Assembly (NCBI RefSeq): GCF_010983895.1
Contig: NZ_CP048836.1
Location: forward strand, 434,001 to 498,000
Direction of reading: 5' to 3'
Length of the DNA: 64,000 bases
Origin: Nitrogeniibacter mangrovi
Lineage (GTDB): Bacteria > Pseudomonadota > Gammaproteobacteria > Burkholderiales > Rhodocyclaceae
Shown: positions 35,817 through 45,300 of the stretch, piece by piece
How the letters are laid out: every line of letters starts with the position of its first letter
Numbering within the stretch: position 1 is the stretch's first letter
Notes under the pieces: generated by a model
Seen by the model: only the letters and a program-made list of their open reading frames with translations
Told to the model about the DNA's origin: nothing
Database searches by the model: none
Position numbers and translations under genes: made by a program

Positions 35817-36371
35817 ATGCGATTCCCCACCCGACACCACGCCCTGGCCCTTGCGGCCGTGCTGATCCACCTGCCGGCGTGGGCCGGCGACTTCACCCTG
35901 TCGAGCACCGACGTGTCGCCCGGACAACCGATCGACGCGCGCTTCGTGTTCAAGGGCTTCGGCTGCGAGGGCGGCAACCTGTCGCCCGCGCTGTCATGGA
36001 CCGATCCGCCCGCGGGCACGAAGAGCTTCGCGCTCACCGTCTATGATCCGGACGCGCCGACGGGCAGCGGCTGGTGGCACTGGGTGGTGGTCAACCTGCC
36101 GGCGCAGACGACCGGCCTACCGACCGGGGCGGGTGGGGTCGCCGGCGTGCCGGAAGGCGCGCGCCAGGTGAGGACCGACTTCGGCACGCCCGGCTACGGC
36201 GGCCCATGCCCGCCGGTGGGGGACGCGCCGCATCGCTACGTCTTCACCCTCTATGCCCTGAAGGTGCCGGCCCTGGCGCTGCCCGAGCCGGCCACGGCAG
36301 CCATGGCCGGCTTCATGATCCATGCGAACGCACTGGGCCGTGCGTCATTCACGGCCACCTACGGGCGTTAG
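35817..36371 (+). CDS. secreted YbhB/YbcL (PEBP) family protein
   Basis: This 184-residue protein has a signal peptide (ALAAVLIHLPAWA, then GDF). The mature part has the PEBP pattern: LSPALSWTDPPAGTKSFALTVYDPDAP, WWHWVVVNLP, YGGPCPPVGDAPHRYVFTLYAL. Bacterial Raf-kinase-inhibitor-like proteins bind small anionic ligands and their role is unclear. A GGAGGAC ribosome site precedes the ATG. It converges on dsbD with eight bases between stops. Confidence 0.88.
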   Translation: MRFPTRHHALALAAVLIHLPAWAGDFTLSSTDVSPGQPIDARFVFKGFGCEGGNLSPALSWTDPPAGTKSFALTVYDPDAPTGSGWWHWVVVNLPAQTTGLPTGAGGVAGVPEGARQVRTDFGTPGYGGPCPPVGDAPHRYVFTLYALKVPALALPEPATAAMAGFMIHANALGRASFTATYGR

Positions 36372-36379
36372 CGGGCGAT

Positions 36380-38254
36380 TCAGCGGCCGAGGACCGCGTC
36401 CAGCTGGGCGGCGAAGGCCTCGGCCGGCATGAAGCCGACCACGCGCTGGCTCGTCACCTCTTCACCACCGGGGCGGAAGAAGATGATGCCCGGTGGGCCG
36501 AACAGGTCGAAGCGCTTCAGCAGGGCCTGGTCGTCGGCGTTGTTTTCGGTCACGTCCGCCTTGAGCAGCAGCATCCGCCCCATGCGTGCCTGCACCCCGG
36601 GGTCGGAAAAGGTGAACGCTTCCATCTCCTTGCAGGAGACGCACCAGTCGGCATAGAAGTCGAGCATGACGGGGCGTTTCGAGGCGGCCACGCGCGCGTC
36701 CAGCTCGGCCACCGAGCGGACCCGCTCGAAGGCCGGCGCCGGCGTCGCGGTGGCCACGCCGGTGGCGCGCAGAGCGGCCAGCGGCTGGAGGGGGTTGCGT
36801 GCGCCCGACAGCGCGCCGATCAGCAGGGCCGCTCCCACGAGCAGGGCGATGACGCCGACGCCTTTCCAGAAGCGCTGCCAGCTGCGGGCGTGCGGGGGCA
36901 GCGAATCGAGCGCATGCAGGAAGATGCCCGAGAACACCAGCAGCACGCCCCAGGCGACCATGGGCACCACGGGCGGCACCACCGGCGAGACCATCCACAC
37001 CGCCAGCGCCAGAAGGATGACGCCGAAGGCCTTCTTGACCCCCTCCATCCACGGCCCGGCCTTGGGCAGCACCGAGCGCGCCGCCACCCCCACCGCCAGT
37101 AGCGGGGCGCCCATGCCCAGCGCCATGGCGAACAGGGCGAGGCCGCCGAGCGTCGCGTTGCCGGTCTTGGCGATGTAGAGCAGGGCGCCGGCCAGCGGCG
37201 CCGCCACGCAGGGGCCGACGATGAGCGCCGAGAGCACGCCCATGACGATCACCCCGTGCAGCGAGCCGCCCTTCTCATGGCTGGCGGTATCGGAGAGTTT
37301 GCTCTGCAGGGCCGTGGGCAACTGCAGTTCATAGAAGCCGAACATGGACAGGGACAGCAGCACGAAGAGCAGGGCGAAGGCCGAGAGCACCCACACGTTC
37401 TGCAGCGCAGCCGACAGCAGGGTGCCCGACATGCCGGCGGCGACGCCGGCGAGGGCATAGGTGACCGCCATGCCCAGCACATACGCCAGTGACAGCGTGA
37501 AGGCGCGTCCGCGGGTGATCCGGTGGCCGTGGCCGACGATGATGCCCGAGAGAATGGGGATCATCGGGAACGTGCAGGGCGTGAACGCCAGCAGCAGGCC
37601 GAAACCGAAGAAGGACAGCAGCACCAGGGGCAGGCTCTGGTGGGCGAACAGGCCGGCGATGCGGCCGGATTCATCGCCCGTCGTGGTGGTCGTTGCGGGT
37701 GCGGCAGCGGGGGCCGCGGTGGCGGGTGTGTTTGCCCCCGGCGTATCCATGGCCGGTTCGGCTTCGGTGCCGATGCCGAGGCGGCCCAGGAGGCCGCCCT
37801 TCGCGGCGTCCGCGACGCTGCGGGTCAGATCCACCTCGAGCGTCTGCGGATGGGGCGGGAAGCACACGCCGATGTCCGCGCAGCCCTGGCTGATCACCGT
37901 GAGCTGGAAACGGGTCACCTCGGGCGGCGCCTTCACCGGCAGCGCGAAGACCAGTTCGTGCCGGTAGGTTTCCACCTCGCCGAAGAACTCGTCCTGCTTG
38001 ACCTTGCCCGGCGGCAGCTCGGCCGGGCCGACCTGGACCGTGTCCGGCTCGGCCCGGAAGCGGAACTGCTTCTTGTAGAGGTAGTAGCCGTCCTCGATCT
38101 GGAAGCGCACCTCGAGCCGGTCCGGCGCTCGGGTGACCAGGCTGGCGCGGTAGGCCTTTTCGGGCGGCAGCAGCTCGGGGGCCGCCCAGGCGATGCGCAC
38201 CAGGGCGAGCAGGGCAAAGGTGACGAGGGCGAGCAGGCGATGAGATCGGGTCAT
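36380..38254 (-). CDS. dsbD: thiol:disulfide interchange protein DsbD
   Basis: The 624-residue protein has a signal peptide, an N-terminal periplasmic domain with the GCADIGVC-type cysteine pair (about 125-130), eight membrane segments (about 205-480) with the CxxTFP-like cysteine FTPCTFPMIP, and a C-terminal thioredoxin domain with DWCVSCK. It passes electrons from cytoplasmic thioredoxin to periplasmic DsbC and cytochrome c maturation proteins. The ATG at 38254 is four bases after the cutA stop, so the two form an operon. A dsbA-type gene is at 60.7 kb. Confidence 0.95.
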   Translation of the reverse strand: MTRSHRLLALVTFALLALVRIAWAAPELLPPEKAYRASLVTRAPDRLEVRFQIEDGYYLYKKQFRFRAEPDTVQVGPAELPPGKVKQDEFFGEVETYRHELVFALPVKAPPEVTRFQLTVISQGCADIGVCFPPHPQTLEVDLTRSVADAAKGGLLGRLGIGTEAEPAMDTPGANTPATAAPAAAPATTTTTGDESGRIAGLFAHQSLPLVLLSFFGFGLLLAFTPCTFPMIPILSGIIVGHGHRITRGRAFTLSLAYVLGMAVTYALAGVAAGMSGTLLSAALQNVWVLSAFALLFVLLSLSMFGFYELQLPTALQSKLSDTASHEKGGSLHGVIVMGVLSALIVGPCVAAPLAGALLYIAKTGNATLGGLALFAMALGMGAPLLAVGVAARSVLPKAGPWMEGVKKAFGVILLALAVWMVSPVVPPVVPMVAWGVLLVFSGIFLHALDSLPPHARSWQRFWKGVGVIALLVGAALLIGALSGARNPLQPLAALRATGVATATPAPAFERVRSVAELDARVAASKRPVMLDFYADWCVSCKEMEAFTFSDPGVQARMGRMLLLKADVTENNADDQALLKRFDLFGPPGIIFFRPGGEEVTSQRVVGFMPAEAFAAQLDAVLGR

Positions 38255-38258
38255 GGTG

Positions 38259-38597
38259 TCAGCGGGCAGCGCGGGTTTCGTCACGCACCCAGTCCAGGTA
38301 GTCGGGCAGGCCCCCGGTGACGGGGACGGCGATGATTTCGGGCAGTTCGTATGGATGACCGGCGCGGATCGCCGATGCCAACATCGGATAGGCAGCGCGG
38401 GTGGTCTTGATCAGCAGCGGCACTTCGGTATCGGTGCTCACCTTTCCCTGCCAGCGATAGACCGAGGTGGCCGGCGCGAGGATGTTCACGCAGGCGGCCA
38501 CCCGGGCTTCGATCAGCGCGTTCGCCAGCGCTTGGGCGGTGTCCGCGTCGGGCAGGTTGGTGAGCACGAGGAGGACCTCGTCGGGCGTGTCGGTCAT
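38259..38597 (-). CDS. cutA: divalent-cation tolerance protein CutA
   Basis: The 112-residue protein has the family motifs VLTNLPDADTAQALANALIEARVAACVNI, YRWQGKVSTDTEVPLLIKT and HPYELPEIIAVPV. CutA forms a very stable ferredoxin-like trimer and has been linked to copper tolerance, although its molecular role is unresolved. It precedes dsbD directly, a frequent proteobacterial pairing. Confidence 0.93.
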   Translation of the reverse strand: MTDTPDEVLLVLTNLPDADTAQALANALIEARVAACVNILAPATSVYRWQGKVSTDTEVPLLIKTTRAAYPMLASAIRAGHPYELPEIIAVPVTGGLPDYLDWVRDETRAAR

Positions 38598-38604
38598 GGC
38601 GATC

Positions 38605-39396
38605 TCACGTGAGCAGGCGCCGGCGGGTCAGCGCCACCGCCAGCCAGAAGGCGCCCGCGGCGTAGGCGACAAGCACCGCCAGATGCGGCAGCACCGCGCC
38701 GGGCAGCTCGCCGAGCATGAGCGGGCGGGCCAGCGCCACCGCATGGGCCAGCGGCAGCAATTGCGCGCCGATCTGCAGTGCCGCGGGCAGCTGGTCGAGG
38801 GGGAAGAACACCCCGGAGAGCAGCGCCATGGGCGTGATGAACAGGGTGAAGTAGTACATGAAGAAGTCGTAATTGGGCGCCAGCGCGGTGACCACCAGCC
38901 CCATGGCGGAGAAGGTGAGCCCGATCAGGAAGATGAGCGGCACCACCGCGAGCGCGGCCGGGCTGGTGGTGAAGCCGAACAGCGCCACCACCAGCAGGAT
39001 CGCGGTGCCCGACAGGGCGGCCTTGCTCGCGGCCCACATCATCTCGGCGAGCACCACATCGTCGAGCGTGAGCGGCGCATGCATGATCCCCTCCCAGGTG
39101 CGCTGCACATGCATGCGGGAGAACGCGGAATAGAGGGTTTCGAAGCTGGCGGTGTTCATGCTCGAGAAGCAGACCATGCCGGCGGCGAGGAAGTTCACGT
39201 ACGGCATGCCCTCGACCGTCTTCACCAGGGCGCCGAGCCCGTAGCCCAGGCCGAGTAGGTAGATCATCGGATCGGCCAGATTGCCCAGCAGCGAGGGCGC
39301 CGCCAGCTTGCGCCAGACCCCGTAGTTGCGCGCCCACACGGCAGTGAACCGCCAGGACAGGCGGGGCAGCCGGAAGGGGTGGGCATGAACGGACAT
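38605..39396 (-). CDS. ABC-2 type (NodJ-like) transporter permease
   Basis: The 263-residue protein has six predicted membrane segments and the ABC-2 pattern: DPMIYLLGLGYGLGALV near the N-terminus, TWEGIMHAPLTLDDVVLAE and the LFITPMALLSGVFFPLDQLP segment. It resembles NodJ-type exporters of oligosaccharides or drugs. Its probable ATPase is the NodI-like gene at 41598-42524 on the same strand, with queF, a glycine-zipper gene and a DUF502 gene between. cutA follows by seven bases. Confidence 0.82.
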   Translation of the reverse strand: MSVHAHPFRLPRLSWRFTAVWARNYGVWRKLAAPSLLGNLADPMIYLLGLGYGLGALVKTVEGMPYVNFLAAGMVCFSSMNTASFETLYSAFSRMHVQRTWEGIMHAPLTLDDVVLAEMMWAASKAALSGTAILLVVALFGFTTSPAALAVVPLIFLIGLTFSAMGLVVTALAPNYDFFMYYFTLFITPMALLSGVFFPLDQLPAALQIGAQLLPLAHAVALARPLMLGELPGAVLPHLAVLVAYAAGAFWLAVALTRRRLLT

Positions 39397-39426
39397 GGCG
39401 GTCGGTCGGTCGAGACTCGGAGGGCT

Positions 39427-39436
39427 GATTATAATC
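39427..39436. promoter_or_regulatory. palindromic -10 region between the permease and queF
   Basis: GATTATAATC is a perfect 10-base palindrome holding TATAAT in both directions, 38 bases before queF and 31 before the divergent permease gene. It could serve as a -10 box for either gene. No good -35 was found on either side. Confidence 0.45.
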
Positions 39437-39473
39437 ACCCGACGTTGCAACGCCTTGAGCTGGCCCAACTGCC

Positions 39474-40319
39474 ATGACCGACCCGACCGTGCCCCACGGT
39501 GCCGAAGCCTCGCCCCTGGGCCAGGCGTCGCGCTACCGCAACACCTATGCGCCCGAGCTGCTGTTCCCGGTGCCGCGCGCGGCCAAGCGCGCCGAGATCG
39601 GCATCGACGCCGCGGCGCTGCCCTTCGTCGGCGAGGACGTGTGGAATGCCTACGAGCTGTCCTGGCTCAACCCCCGGGGCAAGCCGGTGGTGGCCATGGG
39701 CGTGTTCCGGGTGCCGGCCGAATCGCCGAGCCTGATAGAGTCCAAGTCGCTCAAGCTGTACCTGAACAGCTTCAACGGCACCGCCTGCGAGTCGATGGCA
39801 GCGGTGGAGGCGCGCATCGCCCGGGATCTGTCGGTCGCCGCCGGAGCACCGGTGCGGGTATCGCTGCAGGCGCTCGATGCGGTGACGCGGGAGGTTGCCA
39901 CCTTGCCCGGCGAATGCATCGACGATCTGGACATCGACGTTCGTGACTACCGGCCGGCGCCGCAGCATCTGCGCGCCGATGCGCGGGCGGGCGAGGTGAG
40001 CGAGACCCTGTATTCGCACCTGCTCAAATCCAATTGCCTGGTCACCGGCCAGCCGGACTGGGCCACGCTGTACGTACGCTACAGCGGCGCGCCCATCGAT
40101 CGGGCCGGCCTGCTGCGCTACGTGGTGTCGTTTCGCGAGCACAACGAGTTCCACGAGCAATGCGTGGAGCGGGTCTTCGTGGATCTCATGCGCCAGTGCC
40201 GGCCGCGCGAACTGGCGGTGTGGGCCCGCTACACGCGGCGTGGCGGGCTCGACATCAATCCGTTTCGCAGCCATGCGCCAATGGCGTCGCCGCCCAACGG
40301 GGGCGATCCGCGCCAGTGA
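39474..40319 (+). CDS. queF: NADPH-dependent 7-cyano-7-deazaguanine reductase
   Basis: The 281-residue bimodular (YqfD-type) QueF reduces preQ0 to preQ1 in queuosine synthesis. The QueF motif [15 protein letters not shown] is present in the N-terminal half, and the catalytic cysteine is in [13 protein letters not shown] (about 190). The C-terminal [23 protein letters not shown] segment is also conserved. Other queuosine genes are not in the window. Confidence 0.95.
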   Translation: MTDPTVPHGAEASPLGQASRYRNTYAPELLFPVPRAAKRAEIGIDAAALPFVGEDVWNAYELSWLNPRGKPVVAMGVFRVPAESPSLIESKSLKLYLNSFNGTACESMAAVEARIARDLSVAAGAPVRVSLQALDAVTREVATLPGECIDDLDIDVRDYRPAPQHLRADARAGEVSETLYSHLLKSNCLVTGQPDWATLYVRYSGAPIDRAGLLRYVVSFREHNEFHEQCVERVFVDLMRQCRPRELAVWARYTRRGGLDINPFRSHAPMASPPNGGDPRQ

Positions 40320-40398
40320 GCCGAAGGCCGTGCGTCAACACCCTGGCCGCTCAGACGTTAACCGTCGTGAGTGCGCCGTCACATCTGCAGGAGTTGTC

Positions 40399-40977
40399 AT
40401 GACGAATTCGACCGTCCGTTTTGCCCTGGTCTCGGTATTGAGTCTGAGCTTGAGCCTGCCGGCCCTGCCCGTGCTGGCCGATCCGCCGTCGCATGCGCCG
40501 GCGCACGGCTGGCGCAAGAAGCACGATCCGTATTACGAAGGCTACCAGGGGTACGGCGGCCGGCACTGGGAACGCGACTACGGCGTGCTCGAAGGGCGTT
40601 GCAGCGCCGAGGCGGTCGGTGCGGTGGTCGGTGGCGTGATCGGCGGTGCGGTCGGATCCGGCATCGGCGAGGGGGACGGACGGCGCATCGCCACGGTGCT
40701 CGGCACCGTCATCGGCGCCGTCGTCGGTGCCCAGGTGGCGCGCGACATCACCGACCTGGATCGCGCCTGCATCGGTCATGCGCTGGAGTTGAGCCAGGAC
40801 CGCCACCGGGTGGTGTGGACCAACCCGACCACGCATCTTCATTACACCTTGATCCCGGTGCGCAGCTTCCGCGCCGACGGGCTGCCGTGTCGGGAATTCG
40901 ATCTCGTTACCGGCGAGCAGCGGGTCCGCCGCGCCGCCTGCCATGTGGGGGACGGGCGCTGGCAGATGCGCCGCTAG
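40399..40977 (+). CDS. glycine-zipper surface/periplasmic protein
   Basis: This 192-residue protein has a signal peptide (LSLSLPALPVLA, then DP) and a glycine-zipper 2TM segment AVGAVVGGVIGGAVGSGIGEGDGR followed by IATVLGTVIGAVVGAQVA. The C-terminal part (CREFDLVTGEQRVRRAACHVGDGRW) resembles the RT0821/Lpp0805 surface-protein family. It is likely an outer-membrane-associated protein of unknown role. GCAGGAG precedes the ATG. Its stop overlaps the convergent DUF502 gene by four bases. Confidence 0.8.
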   Translation: MTNSTVRFALVSVLSLSLSLPALPVLADPPSHAPAHGWRKKHDPYYEGYQGYGGRHWERDYGVLEGRCSAEAVGAVVGGVIGGAVGSGIGEGDGRRIATVLGTVIGAVVGAQVARDITDLDRACIGHALELSQDRHRVVWTNPTTHLHYTLIPVRSFRADGLPCREFDLVTGEQRVRRAACHVGDGRWQMRR

Positions 40978-41579
40978 CGGGAGCGCCCGTTCTGGCCGCT
41001 GGCATTGACACCGGCGGTCACCGCAAAGCGCATGGCCGCCTCGCGCGGCATGTCGATGATCTCGAGTGCGTCGGCGGGCAGGTAGGCGGTGTAGCCGCCG
41101 ATCTGGTAGCTCATGGGGAAGTAGACCGCCACGTCGCCGGGATGCGCGATGCCCTCGGGCAGGCCATCGAAGTCGCGGCGGGTGACGAAGCCGATCACCC
41201 GCGCCTGGGTGCCCGGCAGCGTGTAGGCCACCACCTGCAGCACGTCGCTGCCCTCGTCGTTGGCCACGAGGCCGAAGAAATCCCGGATCGCCGAGTAGAT
41301 CGACTTGACCAGCGGCACGGCCATGACCGCGTCCTCGATCTTGTGGAACAGGGCGCGGAACACCCAGGCGCGCATCAGCAACCCGACCCCGAGCAGGATC
41401 AGCACCCCCAGGGCGATGCCCATGCCGGGAAAGTGGAAGGCTTCCGGCACCAGGCGCGAGAGCAGCCGACCGAAGAAGCTCTCGGCGGTGACGAACAGCC
41501 ACCACAGCAGGTACAGGGTGGCAAGGATGGGGACCACGGCGAGCAGGCCGGTGGCAAAGAGTTTTCCGAGAAATTTCAC
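40974..41579 (-). CDS. DUF502 family membrane protein
   Basis: The 201-residue protein starts at a GTG with GGAG six bases upstream. Two N-terminal membrane helices (KLFATGLLAVVPILATLYLLWWLF and IALGVLILLGVGLLM) precede a soluble domain with the family motifs IPLVKSIYSAIRDF (here VPLVKSIY) and VAVYFPMSYQIGGYTAYLP. The family, shared with plant COV proteins, has no established bacterial function. Confidence 0.88.
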   Translation of the reverse strand: MKFLGKLFATGLLAVVPILATLYLLWWLFVTAESFFGRLLSRLVPEAFHFPGMGIALGVLILLGVGLLMRAWVFRALFHKIEDAVMAVPLVKSIYSAIRDFFGLVANDEGSDVLQVVAYTLPGTQARVIGFVTRRDFDGLPEGIAHPGDVAVYFPMSYQIGGYTAYLPADALEIIDMPREAAMRFAVTAGVNASGQNGRSR

Positions 41580-41597
41580 GGCAGCTCCATGCGGCGC

Positions 41598-42524
41598 TCA
41601 GTCGCGCAGATCGCGACCGGTGAGCTTGAGGAAGACGTCTTCCAGGTTGGCGGGGCGGTGCAGATAGCGCAGGCCCCCGGCCTCCGCCAGATGTGCCAGC
41701 AGCGGCCCGGCGTCGTCGGTGTAGCAGAACGCCGTGTCCGCGCTCAGTTCGCAGCGCCGGGCGAGTGTGTGGCCGTGGGTCTGCGCCCAGGCGGCGATGC
41801 CGCCGGGCCAGTCGCCATGAACCTCGACCACCACCGGTTCGATATGGGCAGCGATGACTTCGCGCGGCGTGCCGTTGGCGAGGATGCGGCCGTGGTCCAT
41901 GATGGCCAGGCGGTGGGCGAGGCGCTCGGCTTCGTCCATGAAATGGGTGGTCAGCAGCACGCTGGTGCCCGAGGCGGTCAGGCGTCGCAGGCGCTCCCAG
42001 ATGAGATGGCGCGCCTGTGGATCGAGCCCGGTGGTGGGTTCGTCGAGCACCAGCAGGCGCGGCTGGTTGACCAGCGCGCGCGCCAGCGTCAGGCGCCGCT
42101 TCATGCCGCCGGAGAGGGCGTCGATGCGGGCCTCCGCCTTGGCCTCCAGGCCGGCGAAGGCGAGCAGCTCGGGGGTCCGGGCGCGCATGGTGGCGCGGTC
42201 GATGCCGAAGTAGCGGCCGAACACCTCCAGGTTCTCGGCGCAGCTGAAATCCGGGTCGAGGTTGTCGAACTGGGGTACCACGCCGGTGTGCATGCGTGCC
42301 TCGCGGGCGCGCTCGGGCACCGGCTCGCCACACAGGGTGATGCGACCCGCGTCGGGCGTGCTCAGGCCCAGTGCGCAGCGCAGGGTCGTGGTCTTGCCGG
42401 CCCCGTTGGGGCCGAGCAGGGCGAAGCATTCGCCGGGCGCCACGGTGAGGGAGACGCCGTCGACCACGGTCTGCCGGCCATAGCGTTTGACCAGGCCATC
42501 GATGGCGAGCGTCGCGCCCGTCAT
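41598..42524 (-). CDS. NodI-like ABC transporter ATP-binding protein
   Basis: The 308-residue ATPase has Walker [11 protein letters not shown], signature LSGGMKRRL, Walker [14 protein letters not shown] and H-loop [11 protein letters not shown], the pattern of the NodI/DrrA exporter group. A C-terminal extension of about 70 residues (residues 235-308) is typical of this group. The likely permease is at 38605-39396. The ATG at 42524 follows the GST stop by four bases, so they are co-transcribed. Confidence 0.9.
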   Translation of the reverse strand: MTGATLAIDGLVKRYGRQTVVDGVSLTVAPGECFALLGPNGAGKTTTLRCALGLSTPDAGRITLCGEPVPERAREARMHTGVVPQFDNLDPDFSCAENLEVFGRYFGIDRATMRARTPELLAFAGLEAKAEARIDALSGGMKRRLTLARALVNQPRLLVLDEPTTGLDPQARHLIWERLRRLTASGTSVLLTTHFMDEAERLAHRLAIMDHGRILANGTPREVIAAHIEPVVVEVHGDWPGGIAAWAQTHGHTLARRCELSADTAFCYTDDAGPLLAHLAEAGGLRYLHRPANLEDVFLKLTGRDLRD

Positions 42525-42528
42525 CGGT

Positions 42529-43137
42529 TCAGGAATGGGGCCGCGTGGCGACGAAGCTCGGGCGCCGGCCGATCCGGGCCGCGAAGTCGGCCAGGCGCGG
42601 GTGGAGGTCACGCCAACCCAGCTCCGGGAGCCGGAAATCGAGGTATTCGAGGGCGCAGCCGACCGCGATGTCCGCCAGCGAGAGCTTGTCTTCATGGAAC
42701 CAGTGGCCGGTTTGCAGGCGCGCCTCCAGCGCCTGCAGGCCGCGCTCGATCTTGGCCCCTTGGCGGGCGGCGGTGTCCTGCATCTGCGCGCTCGTCGGCC
42801 GCAGCGATTCGAGGCGGATGAGCAGCGCGGCGTCGAGGATGCCGTCGGCCAGCGCCTCGGTCTGGCGCACCCGCACGGCGGCCATCGCGTCGCCGGGGAT
42901 GAAGTGAGGTGGCAGATCGAGCGCCTCGATGTAGCCGGCGATGACCGGGCTGTCGAAGAACACCTCGCCCTCGTCGGTCTCGAGCACGGGCACCTTGCCC
43001 AGCGGGTTGATTTCCGGCACGCCGGAGTCGGACTCCCATGGGGAGTCCTCGACCAGGTCGAAGGCGATGCGCTTCTCGGCCAGCAGGATGCGGATCTTGC
43101 GGGCGAAGGGGCTGGTGGGGGAGGCGGTCAGTTTCAT
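42529..43137 (-). CDS. glutathione S-transferase family protein
   Basis: The 202-residue protein has a thioredoxin-like N-terminal domain ([41 protein letters not shown], with the glutathione-binding Ser in DSP) and an all-helical C-terminal domain containing [15 protein letters not shown]. The likely class is Omega/Zeta-like and the substrate is unknown. It lies in a minus-strand run with a hydrolase and a ferredoxin-like gene upstream. Confidence 0.9.
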   Translation of the reverse strand: MKLTASPTSPFARKIRILLAEKRIAFDLVEDSPWESDSGVPEINPLGKVPVLETDEGEVFFDSPVIAGYIEALDLPPHFIPGDAMAAVRVRQTEALADGILDAALLIRLESLRPTSAQMQDTAARQGAKIERGLQALEARLQTGHWFHEDKLSLADIAVGCALEYLDFRLPELGWRDLHPRLADFAARIGRRPSFVATRPHS

Positions 43138-43163
43138 GGCGGGAACCCCAAAGCCGGTAGACC

Positions 43164-43808
43164 CTAGAGCGGGGCCCAGCGTTCCGCGATCAGATCGCGC
43201 AGCAGATGCAGGCGGCCGTGGAAGAAATGGTCGGCCCCGGGCACCACGATCACGGGCAGTTCCTGGGGGCGGGCCCAGTCGAGCACGTTGGCGAGCGGCA
43301 CCGTCTCGTCCGCTTCGCCATGGATCACCAGCGTGCCCTTGGGGACCGCTTCGGTCTGGTACGTGCGCGCGCCGGTGACCTCGCCGCTGGCCACGCCGAC
43401 CAGCACCATGCGCCCGACCGGCGTGACCCCCTCGGACAGGCGCCGGGCGACCCGGGTCTGTACGAAGCCGCCGAAGGAAAAGCCGCCCAGGGCCAGCGGC
43501 AGCGTGCCCCAGCGCGACTGCGCCCAGGCGACCACGGCGAGCAGGTCCTCGGTCTCGGCCTGGCCATGGTCATGCGCGCCCTCGCTTTTGCCCACGCCAC
43601 GAAAATTGGGGCGGATGGTGGCATAGCCCAGATCGCGGAAGGCGCGCGCCAGGGTGTGCGCCACCTTGTTGGTGTTGGTGCCGCCGAACAGTGGGTGCGG
43701 ATGGGCGACGAGGGCGATGCCGCGTGCGTTTCCGGGGGTGTCGATCAGTACCTCGATGGCGCCGTCGGGGCCGTTGAGCAGGGCCGATTCGGTGGGTCGC
43801 TGGCTCAT
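43164..43808 (-). CDS. alpha/beta hydrolase (dienelactone-hydrolase-like)
   Basis: This 214-residue protein has the AHPHPLFGGTNTNKV segment, RPNFRGVGKSEG, the nucleophile elbow GGFSFGG (Ser at about residue 110), VIHGEADETVPL with the acid, and ADHFFHGRL with the histidine. This subgroup of short alpha/beta hydrolases is widespread in proteobacteria without a fixed substrate. It is followed by GST and preceded by the ferredoxin-like gene, all on the minus strand. Confidence 0.88.
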   Translation of the reverse strand: MSQRPTESALLNGPDGAIEVLIDTPGNARGIALVAHPHPLFGGTNTNKVAHTLARAFRDLGYATIRPNFRGVGKSEGAHDHGQAETEDLLAVVAWAQSRWGTLPLALGGFSFGGFVQTRVARRLSEGVTPVGRMVLVGVASGEVTGARTYQTEAVPKGTLVIHGEADETVPLANVLDWARPQELPVIVVPGADHFFHGRLHLLRDLIAERWAPL

Positions 43809-43817
43809 GGCGATCCC

Positions 43818-44126
43818 TCAGATGCGCAGGCGCTCGACGATGCGACCGCCCACCAGATGCTCGTCGATGATCTCGTCGATGTCGGATTGGTCAACGAAGG
43901 TGTACCAGACGTCGTCCGGGTACACCACCAGCACCGGCCCGTCGTCGCAGCGATCGAGGCAGCCGGCCTTGTTGATGCGGATCTTCCCCTTGCCCTTGAG
44001 GCCGAGTCTGGCGATCCGTTCCTTGGCGTACTTCTGCATGTCGCTCGCGCCGCGGTCGTTGCAGCAGGTATCGCCCGGTTCGCGCTGGTTGCAGCAGAAA
44101 AAAACGTGATGCTTGAAATAGCTCAT
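43818..44126 (-). CDS. (2Fe-2S) thioredoxin-like ferredoxin
   Basis: The 102-residue protein has the [2Fe-2S] cysteine pattern of the thioredoxin-like ferredoxins related to the NuoE fold: FFCCNQREPGDTCCNDRG, then INKAGCLDRCDDGPVLVVYPDDVWY. It is an electron carrier; partners cannot be read here. A candidate promoter with a perfect TATAAT lies just upstream in the end of the VanZ gene. Confidence 0.88.
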   Translation of the reverse strand: MSYFKHHVFFCCNQREPGDTCCNDRGASDMQKYAKERIARLGLKGKGKIRINKAGCLDRCDDGPVLVVYPDDVWYTFVDQSDIDEIIDEHLVGGRIVERLRI

Positions 44127-44153
44127 CGGCGTCGATCTCCGGAGTGAAGCCCC

Positions 44154-44181
44154 ATTATAGCGAGGCGGGCCGCGCCGTCAG
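44154..44181 (-). promoter_or_regulatory. candidate sigma-70 promoter of the ferredoxin-hydrolase-GST-ABC run
   Basis: On the minus strand CTGACG (44181-44176), a 16-base spacer, then a perfect TATAAT (44159-44154). It overlaps the stop of the VanZ gene and lies 28 bases before the ferredoxin-like gene. Confidence 0.55.
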
Positions 44182-45236
44182 CGTGCGCCGCTGCGCAACA
44201 GGTTGAGGGTGCTGAGGTAGGCCAGGGCGAGGAAGGGCCAGGCGCTCGCCACCAACTGGGTCAGACCGTTGAAATTGAGGAAATGCCCTTCGCTGATGAG
44301 CGTCTGGTTGAAGAGCAGGTAGGGGTTTTCGGGGGCGACGTTGACCAGCACGGTGCCGGCCAGCAATGCCACCGCCGCCAGGGTGTGACGCAGCACGCGG
44401 GGCAGCAGCATGGCGAGCACGAGCAGTGCCGCGCCGGCCGCGAGGCCGGCGGTGGCGCCGGGGGTGAGCCACAGCCAGGGGCGGCCCGGCACGTAGAAGC
44501 TGGCCCCGGCGAGGGTGCGCGCCCCGAGTCCGAGGAGGACGACCACCGGCACCGTCAGCGAAAAGCGCTGCAGCATGCTGCGCGTGATGAGCCCGATGGC
44601 GAGCACGTTGGTGGCGACGATGGCGGCCTCGAGGCGCATGAAGCGTTCCGGGCTGAAAGGCAGTGGCGCCGGCATGTCGAACAGGCGGCGGATGTCGCCC
44701 TGGCCGAACAGCAGGGTCTCGGGGGAGAGCTGGGCGAGCAGCCACAGGCCGATGAGGACCACGCCGAGGTCGCCCAGATGGCCGCCGATCAGGCGATGCT
44801 CATGCCACTGGTGCAGCCAGCCGCCGGTGGCGAACAGGCGCCGGCCCCAGGTGGCGCCGAAGCCGGCACCGATGAGGGCGCCGAGGGCGTTGGCCCCCAG
44901 GTCCACGTTGGAGGCGACGCGGCTGGGCAGCAGGGTCTGCAGGGTCTCCAGCGACAGGCTCAGCACCGTGCTGACGACGAAGGTCAGCAGCACCGCCGCC
45001 GGTCGCGGCCAGCGCACCGGGCAGGCGGCGGCGAGCACGAAGCCGAAGGGCAGGAAGCCGAGCACGTTGAGTACGATGTCCAGCCCGCGGTAGTAGCGTG
45101 GCCACGGGGCGGTGAGATAGTCGAACCAGGGCAGCCCGGTCGGTTGCCAGCCGGTGAACGGATGCAGGCAGGCGTACGCGATCAGCAGCGCATAGGCGAG
45201 TGCGAGGTAACGGGGCAGTTGGGTGGCAGCGCGCAC
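44178..45236 (-). CDS. VanZ family membrane protein
   Basis: The 352-residue protein (GTG start at 45236) has about nine hydrophobic segments. The N-terminal VanZ-like domain contains DIVLNVLGFLPFGFVLAA, LSLSLETLQTLLPSRVASNVDLGANALGALIGA, the conserved pattern of the family. The second half has five further membrane segments and no recognised domain. VanZ proteins are linked to teicoplanin resistance in Gram-positives; in this background the role is unknown. Confidence 0.82.
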   Translation of the reverse strand: MRAATQLPRYLALAYALLIAYACLHPFTGWQPTGLPWFDYLTAPWPRYYRGLDIVLNVLGFLPFGFVLAAACPVRWPRPAAVLLTFVVSTVLSLSLETLQTLLPSRVASNVDLGANALGALIGAGFGATWGRRLFATGGWLHQWHEHRLIGGHLGDLGVVLIGLWLLAQLSPETLLFGQGDIRRLFDMPAPLPFSPERFMRLEAAIVATNVLAIGLITRSMLQRFSLTVPVVVLLGLGARTLAGASFYVPGRPWLWLTPGATAGLAAGAALLVLAMLLPRVLRHTLAAVALLAGTVLVNVAPENPYLLFNQTLISEGHFLNFNGLTQLVASAWPFLALAYLSTLNLLRSGAR

Positions 45237-45300
45237 GCGGACAGGTTGGACGCTCGAGGATCAAGCGGCCATTGTACCCGCCCGTCGGCGCGCGCCGGCG

